From an uncultured Eubacteriales bacterium (GTDB lineage Bacteria; Bacillota; Clostridia; Oscillospirales; Acutalibacteraceae): a DNA stretch of 64,000 nt. Shown here in pieces: positions 46,140 through 53,632 of this stretch. The position numbers and the translations under genes are program-made. Below the pieces are notes generated by a model that saw only the letters and a list, made by a program, of their open reading frames with translations, did no database searches and was not told where the DNA came from. The stretch is taken from positions 1-64,000 of the forward strand of contig OMUY01000096.1 of the NCBI GenBank assembly GCA_900314355.1, written 5' to 3'. Within the stretch, counting starts at the first letter, position 1, and each line of letters begins with the position of its first letter.

Positions 46140-46277
46140 ATGGACGCAAAGGGATTACAGAATCTTTTTGATTATCTTGCAGCATGGATCAAGGCTTTTG
46201 CAGAGATGGTTAAGCACATCGCTACATGGTTCAAGAAATCAACAAGTGAGTTTGAGTCTTTAAAGGCAGACAAATAA
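46140..46277 (+). CDS. Small amphipathic peptide, type 1 (45 aa), copy A
   Basis: A 45-residue product with no signal or leader sequence: MDAKGLQNLFDYLAAWIKAF continuing AEMVKHIATWFKKSTSEFES to LKADK. Residues 5-33 have the spacing of an amphipathic helix with three aromatic-rich faces (F10, W16, F20, W30, F31). Net charge is about +1. The RBS GAGGTG is six bases before the ATG, the same as for rpmE, and codon choice (AAG, ATC, TTC, GCA) is that of highly expressed genes. It resembles leaderless bacteriocins or phenol-soluble modulins only in size and helix pattern. I know no homologue with a function. It is co-transcribed with the type 2 gene 57 bp downstream. Confidence 0.8.
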   Translation: MDAKGLQNLFDYLAAWIKAFAEMVKHIATWFKKSTSEFESLKADK

Positions 46278-46334
46278 GGATTAGTTTAATTAAATCCTAA
46301 AATTATTTTTGATTGGAAAGAGGTGCAAAGATTA

Positions 46335-46496
46335 ATGGAGACTCTTGATTTCGTAGTAAAGGCATTAAAGGAAATCGGTGAGTTCATCGCTGATTTCGTA
46401 GCTAATATCATGAAGTTCGCAGGTGGATTCAAGAAGAAATTCAACTATGAGGTTGAAGGTTCTGATGAATATCAGCCCAAGGCTGACGCAGTCTAA
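46335..46496 (+). CDS. Small amphipathic peptide, type 2 (53 aa), copy A
   Basis: A 53-residue product: METLDFVVKALKEIGEFIAD, FVANIMKFAGGFKKKF, then an acidic tail NYEVEGSDEYQPKADAV. The first ~36 residues are predicted to form an amphipathic helix; the tail YQPxxxAV is shared with the type 3 peptide at 46759. Net charge about -3. No leader, Cys or double-Gly site. RBS GAGGTG nine bases before the ATG. Second gene of the unit; a strong terminator follows. Function unknown; the constant pairing with the type 1 peptide suggests they work together. Confidence 0.8.
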   Translation: METLDFVVKALKEIGEFIADFVANIMKFAGGFKKKFNYEVEGSDEYQPKADAV

Positions 46497-46546
46497 TCTT
46501 TAGACTAATAGATAAAGCAGGTTGACTGTTTAGTTGACAATAATGG

Positions 46547-46577
46547 GAGTTCCGGCAAGAGCCGGAGCTCTTTTTTG
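46547..46577 (+). terminator. Terminator of peptide unit A
   Basis: GAGTTCCGGC (46547-46556) pairs with GCCGGAGCTC (46561-46570), loop AAGA, then TTTTTT. Confidence 0.9.
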
Positions 46578-46602
46578 TCTTTTTATCCGCTAAAATAAAA
46601 AA

Positions 46603-46685
46603 GTTGCGGAAATGTTGCAGAAAAAATAACAATAAGTAAAATTAAATCAAATTATATTGAATTTAAACGACACTTGTGGTATATT
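46603..46685 (+). promoter_or_regulatory. Promoter C with paired GTTG box
   Basis: TTGAAT (46657-46662), 17 bp, TATATT (46680-46685). GTTG at 46603 and 46614, again 11 bp apart, the second exactly 43 bp before the -35. A 9-bp hairpin (CAATATAAA/TTTATATTG, 46701-46728) lies in the leader. Confidence 0.7.
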
Positions 46686-46758
46686 TTAAACATGTAAATG
46701 CAATATAAATAGGATTTATTTTATATTGTAAATTCTAATAATATGAGGTGCGAAAATT

Positions 46759-46926
46759 ATGGGCGCTAACACATTGGATTTTATTGTCAAGACAATAAAA
46801 GAGATTTTTGATTTTATCTGCGATTTCCTTGCTAATCTCCAGATATTCGGCGAGGGCTTCAATAAGGTTTTTGAGTACGAATACTCGGATTCCGATAAAT
46901 ATCAGCCGAATCCCAATGCAGTCTGA
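46759..46926 (+). CDS. Small amphipathic peptide, type 2-like (55 aa)
   Basis: A 55-residue paralogue of the 53-residue peptide: MGANTLDFIVKTIKEIFDFI, CDFLANLQIFGEGFNKVFEY, EYSDSDKYQPNPNAV. Aligned positions include LDF-V-K--KEI--FI-DF-AN, GF-K-F-YE-SD-YQP---AV. Net charge about -5, one Cys at residue 21. RBS GAGGTG eight bases before the ATG. It is the only gene of its transcription unit, with its own promoter and terminator, and is much more diverged from the other copies than they are from each other. Confidence 0.78.
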   Translation: MGANTLDFIVKTIKEIFDFICDFLANLQIFGEGFNKVFEYEYSDSDKYQPNPNAV

Positions 46927-46951
46927 CAATAATTTATTAAAAGCAGAAATT

Positions 46952-46981
46952 ATCCGGTCTTAACAGATCGGATTATTTTTG
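46952..46981 (+). terminator. Terminator of peptide unit C
   Basis: ATCCGGTC (46952-46959) pairs with GATCGGAT (46966-46973), then TATTTTTG. Confidence 0.75.
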
Positions 46982-47193
46982 TTATACTTAAGGAAAAACA
47001 AATATCGGGTCAATAACGGCTTAACTTTTGTTTTTATCGGAGGAACGTCAGGTCTGTAGAATAAATTTATACGAATAAAATGAAAATATAATGAATATTT
47101 TTTTGAAACGAATATCAATGCCACGGATTTTTTTTATTGAGTCAGCCGCTAAAAACTTGTAAATATAATAAATTTGTGATATTTATGACGAAT

Positions 47194-47276
47194 GTTGTAA
47201 CAATGTTGCGAAATATGTAACTTTCAGTTAATTTAAAGCCTGTTCTCTTGAATTGAATAATCTTGTGTGTTATAGT
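47194..47276 (+). promoter_or_regulatory. Promoter B of the small-peptide cassette with paired GTTG box
   Basis: TTGAAT (47248-47253), 17 bp, TATAGT (47271-47276). GTTG at 47194 and 47205, 11 bp apart, the second exactly 43 bp before the -35. A third element GTTAATTTAA lies at 47227. Confidence 0.7.
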
Positions 47277-47342
47277 ATGTTCGTAAGTTGAGGACGCCGA
47301 TAAGGCAGACGAAACATATATTATTTAAGTGAGGTGTAAATA

Positions 47343-47480
47343 ATGGACGCAAAGGGATTACAGAATCTTTTTGATTATCTTGCAGCATGGATCAAGGCTT
47401 TTGCAGAGATGGTTAAGCACATCGCTACATGGTTCAAGAAATCAACAAGTGAGTTTGAGTCTTTAAAGGCAGACAAATAA
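47343..47480 (+). CDS. Small amphipathic peptide, type 1 (45 aa), copy B
   Basis: Identical in protein and DNA sequence to the gene at 46140, including the RBS and the 57-bp spacer to the next gene. It differs only in its promoter. Keeping two identical copies of so small a gene under different promoters suggests dosage or differential expression, or very recent copying. Confidence 0.8.
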   Translation: MDAKGLQNLFDYLAAWIKAFAEMVKHIATWFKKSTSEFESLKADK

Positions 47481-47537
47481 GGATTAGTTTAATTAAATCC
47501 TAAAATTATTTTTGATTGGAAAGAGGTGCAAAGATTA

Positions 47538-47699
47538 ATGGAGACTCTTGATTTCGTAGTAAAGGCATTAAAGGAAATCGGTGAGTTCATCGCTGATTTC
47601 GTAGCTAATATCATGAAGTTCGCAGGTGGATTCAAGAAGAAATTCAACTATGAGGTTGAAGGTTCTGATGAATATCAGCCCAAGGCTGACGCTGTCTAA
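47538..47699 (+). CDS. Small amphipathic peptide, type 2 (53 aa), copy B
   Basis: Protein identical to the product of 46335-46496; the DNA differs by one silent change in the penultimate codon (GCT for GCA). It is followed by a terminator with a UUCG tetraloop. Confidence 0.8.
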   Translation: METLDFVVKALKEIGEFIADFVANIMKFAGGFKKKFNYEVEGSDEYQPKADAV

Positions 47700-47760
47700 T
47701 CTTTAAATTAATCTCGGATTTTATTGCCGAGTAAAGAGTTAATCAGCTTCATTTATAATC

Positions 47761-47791
47761 GGGGAATTGCTTCGGCAGTTCCCCTTTTTTT
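47761..47791 (+). terminator. Terminator of peptide unit B
   Basis: GGGGAATTGC (47761-47770) pairs with GCAGTTCCCC (47775-47784) around a TTCG tetraloop, then a T-run. Confidence 0.92.
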
Positions 47792-47928
47792 GTTATCTTT
47801 TACAATAATCCTATTATTCTGATTTTTGTATCATTAAAACGGTTATGAAATTTTTCGTCGAAAAACCTATCATACAAATAAACAGCGGATAACCGCTGTC
47901 TTTTAATGATATAACCGCGCTGTCGTTA

Positions 47929-49248
47929 TTAAAAAACAAGCCTGTTGTACAGCTTTACCCACCTGTCGACTTTTTCCGCGTCGTATTTTTCGGGCATCAT
48001 GTAAGCTGCGGCTTTGAAACAGGCATATTCCGCCAACGCCTTGTTCGCTTTTAAAACTATTCCTTTTCTGACCGCGGCGTCAGCTGCTTTACTTAAAATA
48101 TCTTTTGTTTTCAATCCTTCTCCGCCCATGAATGCGGTTTCAGAGTCGATAATTCCTGAGGAGAAGAGATAATTTACATCGTCCGGAGATAAAGTCTGAA
48201 GCAGCAGTCTGACTGTTCTGACGCCTGCGAACTTTTCTCCGAATTTCTTTTGATAGCGAAACTGGTAATTCCATAGATTTTTCGCGGAATAATCGCCGTC
48301 AGCGTTTATTATGACATCAGCCAAAATCTTTCCTGCCTTCATGGACAGTTCAATTCCCGAACCGTTGATAGGAACAGTCATGGAAGCGGAGTCCCCGACA
48401 ACGGCGAAATTATCTGATATGATTTTCGCATTTGTAAGAGAAATCGGTATTTTCGCCTCATATCCGCCTCGGATAATTTTGTCTCCTACGACTTTATTTG
48501 CGTTCCTGACAGACGTATGCGCGTTTTTTACCTGAAGGTCGGTTAGTGAACCGAACCCGCCGGATAAAACATCCGCGTATCCGGGATAAATCTGAAGCCA
48601 GTCAATGCCGAGCTTGCCGTTTAAGAAAAAGTAGAGCTTGTAAAAATCGGGAGTTTCGTCGTCATCTGTTCTGTCAAAGTAGCATCTTTTTATTATGAAG
48701 ATGTCCTTTTCGGGATAATTTTTTGTTATTCCGAAATTGTCGGGCAGATTCATCCTGACAGGCGAATAAAGTCCTGCGGAGTCGATTATCATATCTCCGT
48801 ATACAATAAATTTTTTTCCGTCTTTTTGAATATTCAGTCCGTATACTTTTTTTTCATAGCAGACAGGCGACAAGACCTCCGCCCCGAATACGAATTTGAC
48901 CCCTGCTTTTTCACACTCCGAAATAAGGCAATCGGATAAAAATTTTCTGTCGAGATAATAACATGACCACGACGGCTTTTTGGGATTTTTTACAACGTGT
49001 TTCATGTCGGGAGAGATGAAATCGGGGTCGTATGCTTTTCTTAAAATTCCGCTCTCCTTTTTGACAGGGAACGGATCGGGAACGCCCGAACAATCAAACG
49101 TATCGGAGTTGAAAACGTCGTGCCAGTCGTGCCCGGTTTTTCCTCTTTCGCGCTTTTCAAAAATCGTGACGTCAAATCCGGCTGACGCGAGATTGTATCC
49201 GGCGGAAAGTCCTCCTTGACCCGCGCCGGCGATCAGAATTTTTTTCAT
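47929..49248 (-). CDS. FAD-dependent oxidoreductase, geranylgeranyl-reductase-like
   Basis: A 439-residue flavoprotein. The N-terminus IAGAGQGGLSAGYNLASAGFDVTIFEKRE is a GxGxxG FAD-binding fold ending in the ribose-binding Glu. A second motif, NFAVVGDSASMTVPINGSGIELSMKAG, contains the GD that contacts the FAD pyrophosphate, as in the geranylgeranyl reductase and p-hydroxybenzoate hydroxylase superfamily. The substrate is unknown; isoprenoid lipid reduction is one possibility. It is a single gene with its own promoter. Confidence 0.83.
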   Translation of the reverse strand: MKKILIAGAGQGGLSAGYNLASAGFDVTIFEKRERGKTGHDWHDVFNSDTFDCSGVPDPFPVKKESGILRKAYDPDFISPDMKHVVKNPKKPSWSCYYLDRKFLSDCLISECEKAGVKFVFGAEVLSPVCYEKKVYGLNIQKDGKKFIVYGDMIIDSAGLYSPVRMNLPDNFGITKNYPEKDIFIIKRCYFDRTDDDETPDFYKLYFFLNGKLGIDWLQIYPGYADVLSGGFGSLTDLQVKNAHTSVRNANKVVGDKIIRGGYEAKIPISLTNAKIISDNFAVVGDSASMTVPINGSGIELSMKAGKILADVIINADGDYSAKNLWNYQFRYQKKFGEKFAGVRTVRLLLQTLSPDDVNYLFSSGIIDSETAFMGGEGLKTKDILSKAADAAVRKGIVLKANKALAEYACFKAAAYMMPEKYDAEKVDRWVKLYNRLVF

Positions 49249-49275
49249 AATAGTCTCCGTATGCTTTTTTTACTT

Positions 49276-49304
49276 ATTTTAATAGAAAAATAAAATATTG
49301 TCAA
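49276..49304 (-). promoter_or_regulatory. Promoter of the FAD oxidoreductase gene
   Basis: On the minus strand TTGACA (plus 49299-49304), 17 bp, TAAAAT (49276-49281). TGTCAAC (49299-49305) and GTTGACA (49322-49328) form an inverted repeat upstream. Confidence 0.75.
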
Positions 49305-49421
49305 CAAACCGAATGCATTTCGTTGACATTTTTGCGATAAAAATATGAATATATGAAAAATCATTTAAAAAATCAGACAAAATCCGATTCCGTAAAAGAA
49401 AATAGTTTGGCGTAAAATTAT

Positions 49422-49450
49422 TTGATTTTTAATTTTTTTCGCGGTAAAAT
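49422..49450 (+). promoter_or_regulatory. Promoter of the second MATE gene
   Basis: TTGATT (49422-49427), 17 bp, TAAAAT (49445-49450). The transcript would start near 49457, about 20 nt before the leader terminator. Confidence 0.65.
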
Positions 49451-49476
49451 AATATATACAAATCAATAAGTCGAGC

Positions 49477-49517
49477 AGCTTTTGCGTAAGTCCGGACTTG
49501 CGCAAAGGCTTTTTTTA
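49477..49517 (+). terminator. Leader terminator (attenuator) in front of the second MATE gene
   Basis: A 14-15-bp stem (arms 49477-49491 and 49496-49510, two G-T wobbles) with a tiny CCGG loop, followed by seven T. It lies between the promoter and the gene's RBS, so read-through is needed for expression. Confidence 0.8.
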
Positions 49518-49542
49518 TGCTCCGAGGGAAAGGAAGATAAAT

Positions 49543-51027
49543 ATGGAAAATGAAAATAATGATGTTGCCGAAACAGACTTGCCTGCGGCAAAAAACGATT
49601 TTCTCGAAAAACTGCCGGTCGGCAAATTGATGAGAATGTACGCAGTGCCGAATATAATAGCGATGGTGACAGCCGCGCTTTACAATATCGTTGACCAGCT
49701 TTTTATAGCTAACGCCGATTATCTTGGCTCTTACGGAAACGCCGCCAACACAGTTGTCTACCCTTTGACAGTTGTAGCCTTGGCGTTTGCGGTAATGGTG
49801 GGAGACGGCGCGTGTACATTCATCGGTTTAAAACTCGGCGCGGGTGACTCTAAAAACGCCTCAAAAGCGGCGGGCGGCGCTGTGACGCTTTCTGTTCTGT
49901 CCGGAATTATAATTATGTTATTGTATTTCATATTTTCGGACAGTCTTTTATCTTTGTTCGGAGGTAAAGTCAACGCGGAAACTTACAGTAACGCAAAGGA
50001 ATACTTTTTTTGGATTACCGTCGGCATTCCTTTTTACGTATTCGGGCAGGCGATGAATTCCATAATCAGAGCAGACGGAAGTCCTAAATTTGCAATGATC
50101 GCGACGCTTGCGGGAGCCGTAACAAATATTATTCTTGACCCGGTTTTCATATTTCCGATGAAAATGGGAATGGCGGGAGCCGCAATAGCCACAATACTCG
50201 GGCAGATACTTACCGCCGTTTTGTCTTGTTTTTATCTTTTTAAAATGAAAGCAATTAAACTTCATAAGTACAGTTTTATCCCCGACGGCAAAGTGGTCGG
50301 GAAATCGCTCTTTATGGGACTTACAAGTTTTCTGTCTCAGTTTTCGCTCGTCGTGTCTATGGCTGCTGTTCAGACAATGATAACAAAGTACGGCGCGCTT
50401 GACCCCGTATTCGGCATTGAGCAGTACAAGCAGATTCCTCTCGCCGTTTTGGGTATTGTCATGAAATATTTCGGCATTGCGATAGCAGTCGCGGTAGGAC
50501 TCGCCGCCGGATGTATTCCAGTTGTTTCTTACAATATGGGAGCCGGAAGGAAAGACAGGGCATCAGAAATTTTGACAAAGATGATAATTTCCGAATTAAT
50601 AGTAGGTTTTATAGGTTTAATCGGAGCGGAGATTTTCCCTCAGCAGATTGCCGACCTCTTCGGCGCGGCAAACGAGAGCGAGTACTATTCGGAATTTGCA
50701 GTAAAATGTTTCAGAATATATCTGTGCATGATGCCTCTCGCCACTCTTAACAAGGGCACTTTTATCTACCTTCAGGGACTTGGCAAACCGGTTCTTTCAA
50801 CTTCTCTCGCGATGACAAGGGAAATTATCATGGGCGTATCTCTTCCTATTATTCTTCCCGTTTTTTTCGGACTTGACGGCGTTCTTTATTCGTTCCCCGC
50901 GGCCGATATACTCACTTTTATCTTCGCCCTTATTTTGATTATAATTACATACAGACAACTGTCGGGCGCAAAAAAGAAAGCCCGAATTAAAACCGCGGCG
51001 GAAAAAAAGAAAATTTTTCCGCGGTAA
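49543..51027 (+). CDS. MATE family efflux transporter
   Basis: A 494-residue membrane protein with about twelve helices. Family blocks: LMRMYAVPNIIAMVTAALYN, IVDQLFIANADYLGSYGNAA, and VGDGACTFIGLKLGAGD after the second helix. It belongs to the MepA-like MATE branch, unlike the gene at 2411. The ATG at 49543 is preferred to an earlier TTG because GGGAAAGGA lies before it and the upstream part is occupied by a terminator hairpin. That leader terminator suggests induction by read-through, as seen for some antibiotic-responsive pumps. Confidence 0.9.
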   Translation: MENENNDVAETDLPAAKNDFLEKLPVGKLMRMYAVPNIIAMVTAALYNIVDQLFIANADYLGSYGNAANTVVYPLTVVALAFAVMVGDGACTFIGLKLGAGDSKNASKAAGGAVTLSVLSGIIIMLLYFIFSDSLLSLFGGKVNAETYSNAKEYFFWITVGIPFYVFGQAMNSIIRADGSPKFAMIATLAGAVTNIILDPVFIFPMKMGMAGAAIATILGQILTAVLSCFYLFKMKAIKLHKYSFIPDGKVVGKSLFMGLTSFLSQFSLVVSMAAVQTMITKYGALDPVFGIEQYKQIPLAVLGIVMKYFGIAIAVAVGLAAGCIPVVSYNMGAGRKDRASEILTKMIISELIVGFIGLIGAEIFPQQIADLFGAANESEYYSEFAVKCFRIYLCMMPLATLNKGTFIYLQGLGKPVLSTSLAMTREIIMGVSLPIILPVFFGLDGVLYSFPAADILTFIFALILIIITYRQLSGAKKKARIKTAAEKKKIFPR

Positions 51028-51246
51028 TCTTGTTTAAATTAAAAATTCAGAAAAATATCGGTCAAAAAAAATCCCGGACAATAAAATTATCACAAAATTT
51101 TTGTTGATTTCTCATTTTGCGCATATTGATTTTAATATTCAAATTATCATAAAAAGACGCAGTATTTAGTGACTTTATCGTATGCTGTTTTCCGATATCG
51201 ATTTAAATTTCCGCGTATTCAGACTGCCGGAGAAAAATAATACGTC
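51028..51246. other. AT-rich intergenic sequence
   Basis: No gene or RNA recognised between the MATE gene and the promoter at 51247. The MATE gene's last codons form a CCGCGG inverted repeat but without a T-run. Confidence 0.4.
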
Positions 51247-51275
51247 TTGACATTGTTATAAATATATTTTATAAT
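51247..51275 (+). promoter_or_regulatory. Consensus promoter
   Basis: TTGACA (51247-51252), 17 bp, TATAAT (51270-51275). Start near 51283 gives a leader of about 133 nt. Confidence 0.88.
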
Positions 51276-51322
51276 TATTAACAAATAATGCAAAAATATT
51301 ATTAAGATAATAAAACGGTTGA

Positions 51323-51390
51323 GGACTCATATTTTTGAAGTCCGATATTAAACGGAATTAAATGTTGGATATTTCCGCTGTATGCCGGAC
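51323..51390 (+). promoter_or_regulatory. Structured 5' leader with two exclusive pairings
   Basis: GGACT (51323-51327) can pair with AGTCC (51339-51343), or GTCCG (51340-51344) with CGGAC (51386-51390) enclosing a CGGAA/TTCCG hairpin (51353-51377). The two options share bases and exclude each other. It matches no riboswitch class I recognise. Confidence 0.35.
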
Positions 51391-51415
51391 ATATGTTTAA
51401 GGGATTCTGAATTAG

Positions 51416-53485
51416 ATGAAGAAGAGAAAAATTATCGCTTTAATACTGTCGCTGGTTCTGCTGTTGAGCTCGGCAATACCGGCGGCGGCTTATTCTGTGT
51501 TCAATACGCAGTACACTTATGATAAATCGGATTTTTCGTGGCTGAGAGATCTTATAGTCAAGGAGGATATGACGTCGCTGTCCGGACTTTCCAAACGTTC
51601 GCAGCTTAAAGCCGTCACAAATTATCCTTACACCGAAAATAAAGACACTTTTTCCGAAAAAATAAATAATTACGCGATTTTATATTCTCTTGATTCAACT
51701 ATGACAGACGCAGCGTATCTTTACGCACTGTCGCTTGCGGAAAACTTTGCTCAAAATTCCGTAAGCAGCGATAAATCCGACGATTTCATCAAGGCTTACA
51801 TAATTTCATCCGGGGTTGAATGGCCGGACGGCGAAAACGCCGATTCGTCTGAGACTAAAATAGCGGCTCGAATAGTATATGCGCTTATGACAGGAGACAG
51901 CGGTTTTACAATCGCTCCCGGCACAGGACTTTACGACGCATTCGAGGCGTATATATCAAAAATATTCGGCGTCGACAAATCGGTAATACTTAAAATGGCG
52001 TCGGGCGGCAGCGTTTCAAATTTGAAGGATTTCGTTTTCGCCGCGTGCAGATATGCTCTTTACAGAGCGGGATACGACGTTGACGCGAATACCTCCGACG
52101 AGGAGACCGCCAGGCTCGTAGCCGTAATGACCGTTAAAACTCAGGGCATTACGATTAACGAAAAGACCGCGACTGCCGACGAGATAAAATCGAAATACCT
52201 TGCGGCTGTGCTTGACAAAATCTACGGCGTGAACGCGGATCCCGACGAGGTTTGGAAAGCAAAAGAAAACGGGGATCTTCCGCTTTACATGATAAAAGTA
52301 ATCGGCAAGGAAAACGGCGTGACTGTTTCTTCAAAATCTTCTTACGAGGACGCTTTCAACACCGTGCTCACCAAGACCGATGTTTTCAAAATTAAGGACG
52401 GCGATTTCTATTCTGATATTTTCGAGTACAATATAAGTCTTGAATATAAACGCTCGTCGATATGGATTAATCCCGAAACCGCATCTTCCGATTCGGTCGT
52501 CACTATAAACGGCGAGAGGGTCAATCAGAAAAATTACAGCAGGATAAGCATAGATCCGAAAAAAGAAAAACAGACTGTAGAAATCAAAGTTGATTACACT
52601 GGAACGGACAGCGGTTCAAAGACGTCTGTCTATAAGATAAATATCACTCAGGGCAAAAAAGAAGCGCCGGCGGTCAATACGATTTCATCGGCTCTTTCCT
52701 CGGTCAGCTCGCTTATAACAAATGTTTCAAACGACCTGACAGACGGCGGCAAGACAATAACGCCGACGTCAACCACATTCGCGTCTCTCGTGTCGTCAAT
52801 TCCTTTCGCGCTGCCCGGCAGAGTCATTTCGATAGCGTCTCTTCTGATACCTAACACCGAAGACGTTCTCGATTTGGGAAGTGATTTTCTTACTACGTTT
52901 TTTGGATATTTCAATCAGATTTCTTCCGGAAAAACATCCGTCTCTTCAAATGTAAATTCAAATTCCATCGGAGGGGTCGGCGGACTTGACGCCTACAATA
53001 ATTCATCGTCATCAGGCAATGTGCTTTCGGTAAACTTTGAAAAGAGCGGCATCCCCGGATATTCGGCGACAGTGGCGGCAGCAAACAGCGGCGCCGTGTC
53101 GTCTGACGCAAAGACAGCAAATCAGGTAATTATATCAAACGACGCGCTTCAGGCCGATGCAAATAAAACTCAAGCTGTACAACAGGCGGCTGCACAGACA
53201 AAATCATCGTCTTTGCTCATTTCGGATCCGAAAACCGCTACAGTTGTGATATGCTCTCTTATAGTTTTATTCGGAGCTTGCTTCTTTATCTTCTATAAGA
53301 TAGTAGATATGAAAGCTCAGAACGGAGAGTTCAGGCTCGCTCCCATAAGAGGAGAGAGAAAAGAAAAACGAATTTCAAATCCACAGAAGCAGGTTGAAAA
53401 ATACAGAAGATACAGAAAATCCGGCGGAGCGGTCGAGGGGAAGGTTCGCAAAGCCGCGAAAAAGAAAAAAGGACGGCAAAAATAA
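51416..53485 (+). CDS. Large secreted protein with cadherin-like domain and C-terminal membrane anchor
   Basis: A 689-residue exported protein. Signal peptide about 1-26 (ending PAAAYS). A long helical region to about 330 has no recognised family. A beta-sandwich of the cadherin-like type follows (VTINGERVNQKNYSRISID, KINITQGKK). A Ser/Val/Asn-rich stretch leads to one membrane helix (about 605-627, TVVICSLIVLFGACFFIFY) and a very basic cytoplasmic tail of about 60 residues ending KKKKGRQK. The topology is mostly extracellular. I do not recognise the function. It has a consensus promoter and a possible structured leader. The start is ATG with GGGA 11 bases upstream. Confidence 0.75.
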   Translation: MKKRKIIALILSLVLLLSSAIPAAAYSVFNTQYTYDKSDFSWLRDLIVKEDMTSLSGLSKRSQLKAVTNYPYTENKDTFSEKINNYAILYSLDSTMTDAAYLYALSLAENFAQNSVSSDKSDDFIKAYIISSGVEWPDGENADSSETKIAARIVYALMTGDSGFTIAPGTGLYDAFEAYISKIFGVDKSVILKMASGGSVSNLKDFVFAACRYALYRAGYDVDANTSDEETARLVAVMTVKTQGITINEKTATADEIKSKYLAAVLDKIYGVNADPDEVWKAKENGDLPLYMIKVIGKENGVTVSSKSSYEDAFNTVLTKTDVFKIKDGDFYSDIFEYNISLEYKRSSIWINPETASSDSVVTINGERVNQKNYSRISIDPKKEKQTVEIKVDYTGTDSGSKTSVYKINITQGKKEAPAVNTISSALSSVSSLITNVSNDLTDGGKTITPTSTTFASLVSSIPFALPGRVISIASLLIPNTEDVLDLGSDFLTTFFGYFNQISSGKTSVSSNVNSNSIGGVGGLDAYNNSSSSGNVLSVNFEKSGIPGYSATVAAANSGAVSSDAKTANQVIISNDALQADANKTQAVQQAAAQTKSSSLLISDPKTATVVICSLIVLFGACFFIFYKIVDMKAQNGEFRLAPIRGERKEKRISNPQKQVEKYRRYRKSGGAVEGKVRKAAKKKKGRQK

Positions 53486-53632
53486 TTTCACGCACTGATT
53501 TTTTTCTGTAATTTCCATTAAGAACAGTTAATATCAAATTGCCATTTTCTTTTAAACTTTTGAATATATAATAATTGTATCTTGAAAATATTGGATTTCT
53601 CATCTCGTTTCAATTTTGGTGAAAAAAATAAA

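Larger units (their letters stand above)
46128..46502 (+). repeat. 375-bp direct repeat, copy A
   Basis: Identical to 47331-47705 except one base (A at 46490, T in the other copy, a silent Ala codon change). It begins at the ribosome binding site of the first peptide gene and ends a few bases after the stop of the second. Confidence 0.97.
47331..47705 (+). repeat. 375-bp direct repeat, copy B
   Basis: Second copy of 46128-46502, offset 1203 bp, one mismatch. Flanking sequence, including the promoter, is unrelated to that of copy A apart from the GTTG box and core promoter. Confidence 0.97.

Noticed and set aside
46128..47705. Direct repeat as an insertion sequence or composite transposon
   Set aside because: No transposase, no terminal inverted repeats and no target duplication; the repeat consists of small genes only.
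46128..47705. Type I toxin-antitoxin locus (small hydrophobic peptide plus antisense RNA)
   Set aside because: No divergent or antisense promoter was seen, the peptides carry many charged residues, and the units have ordinary strong promoters and terminators. Not fully excluded.
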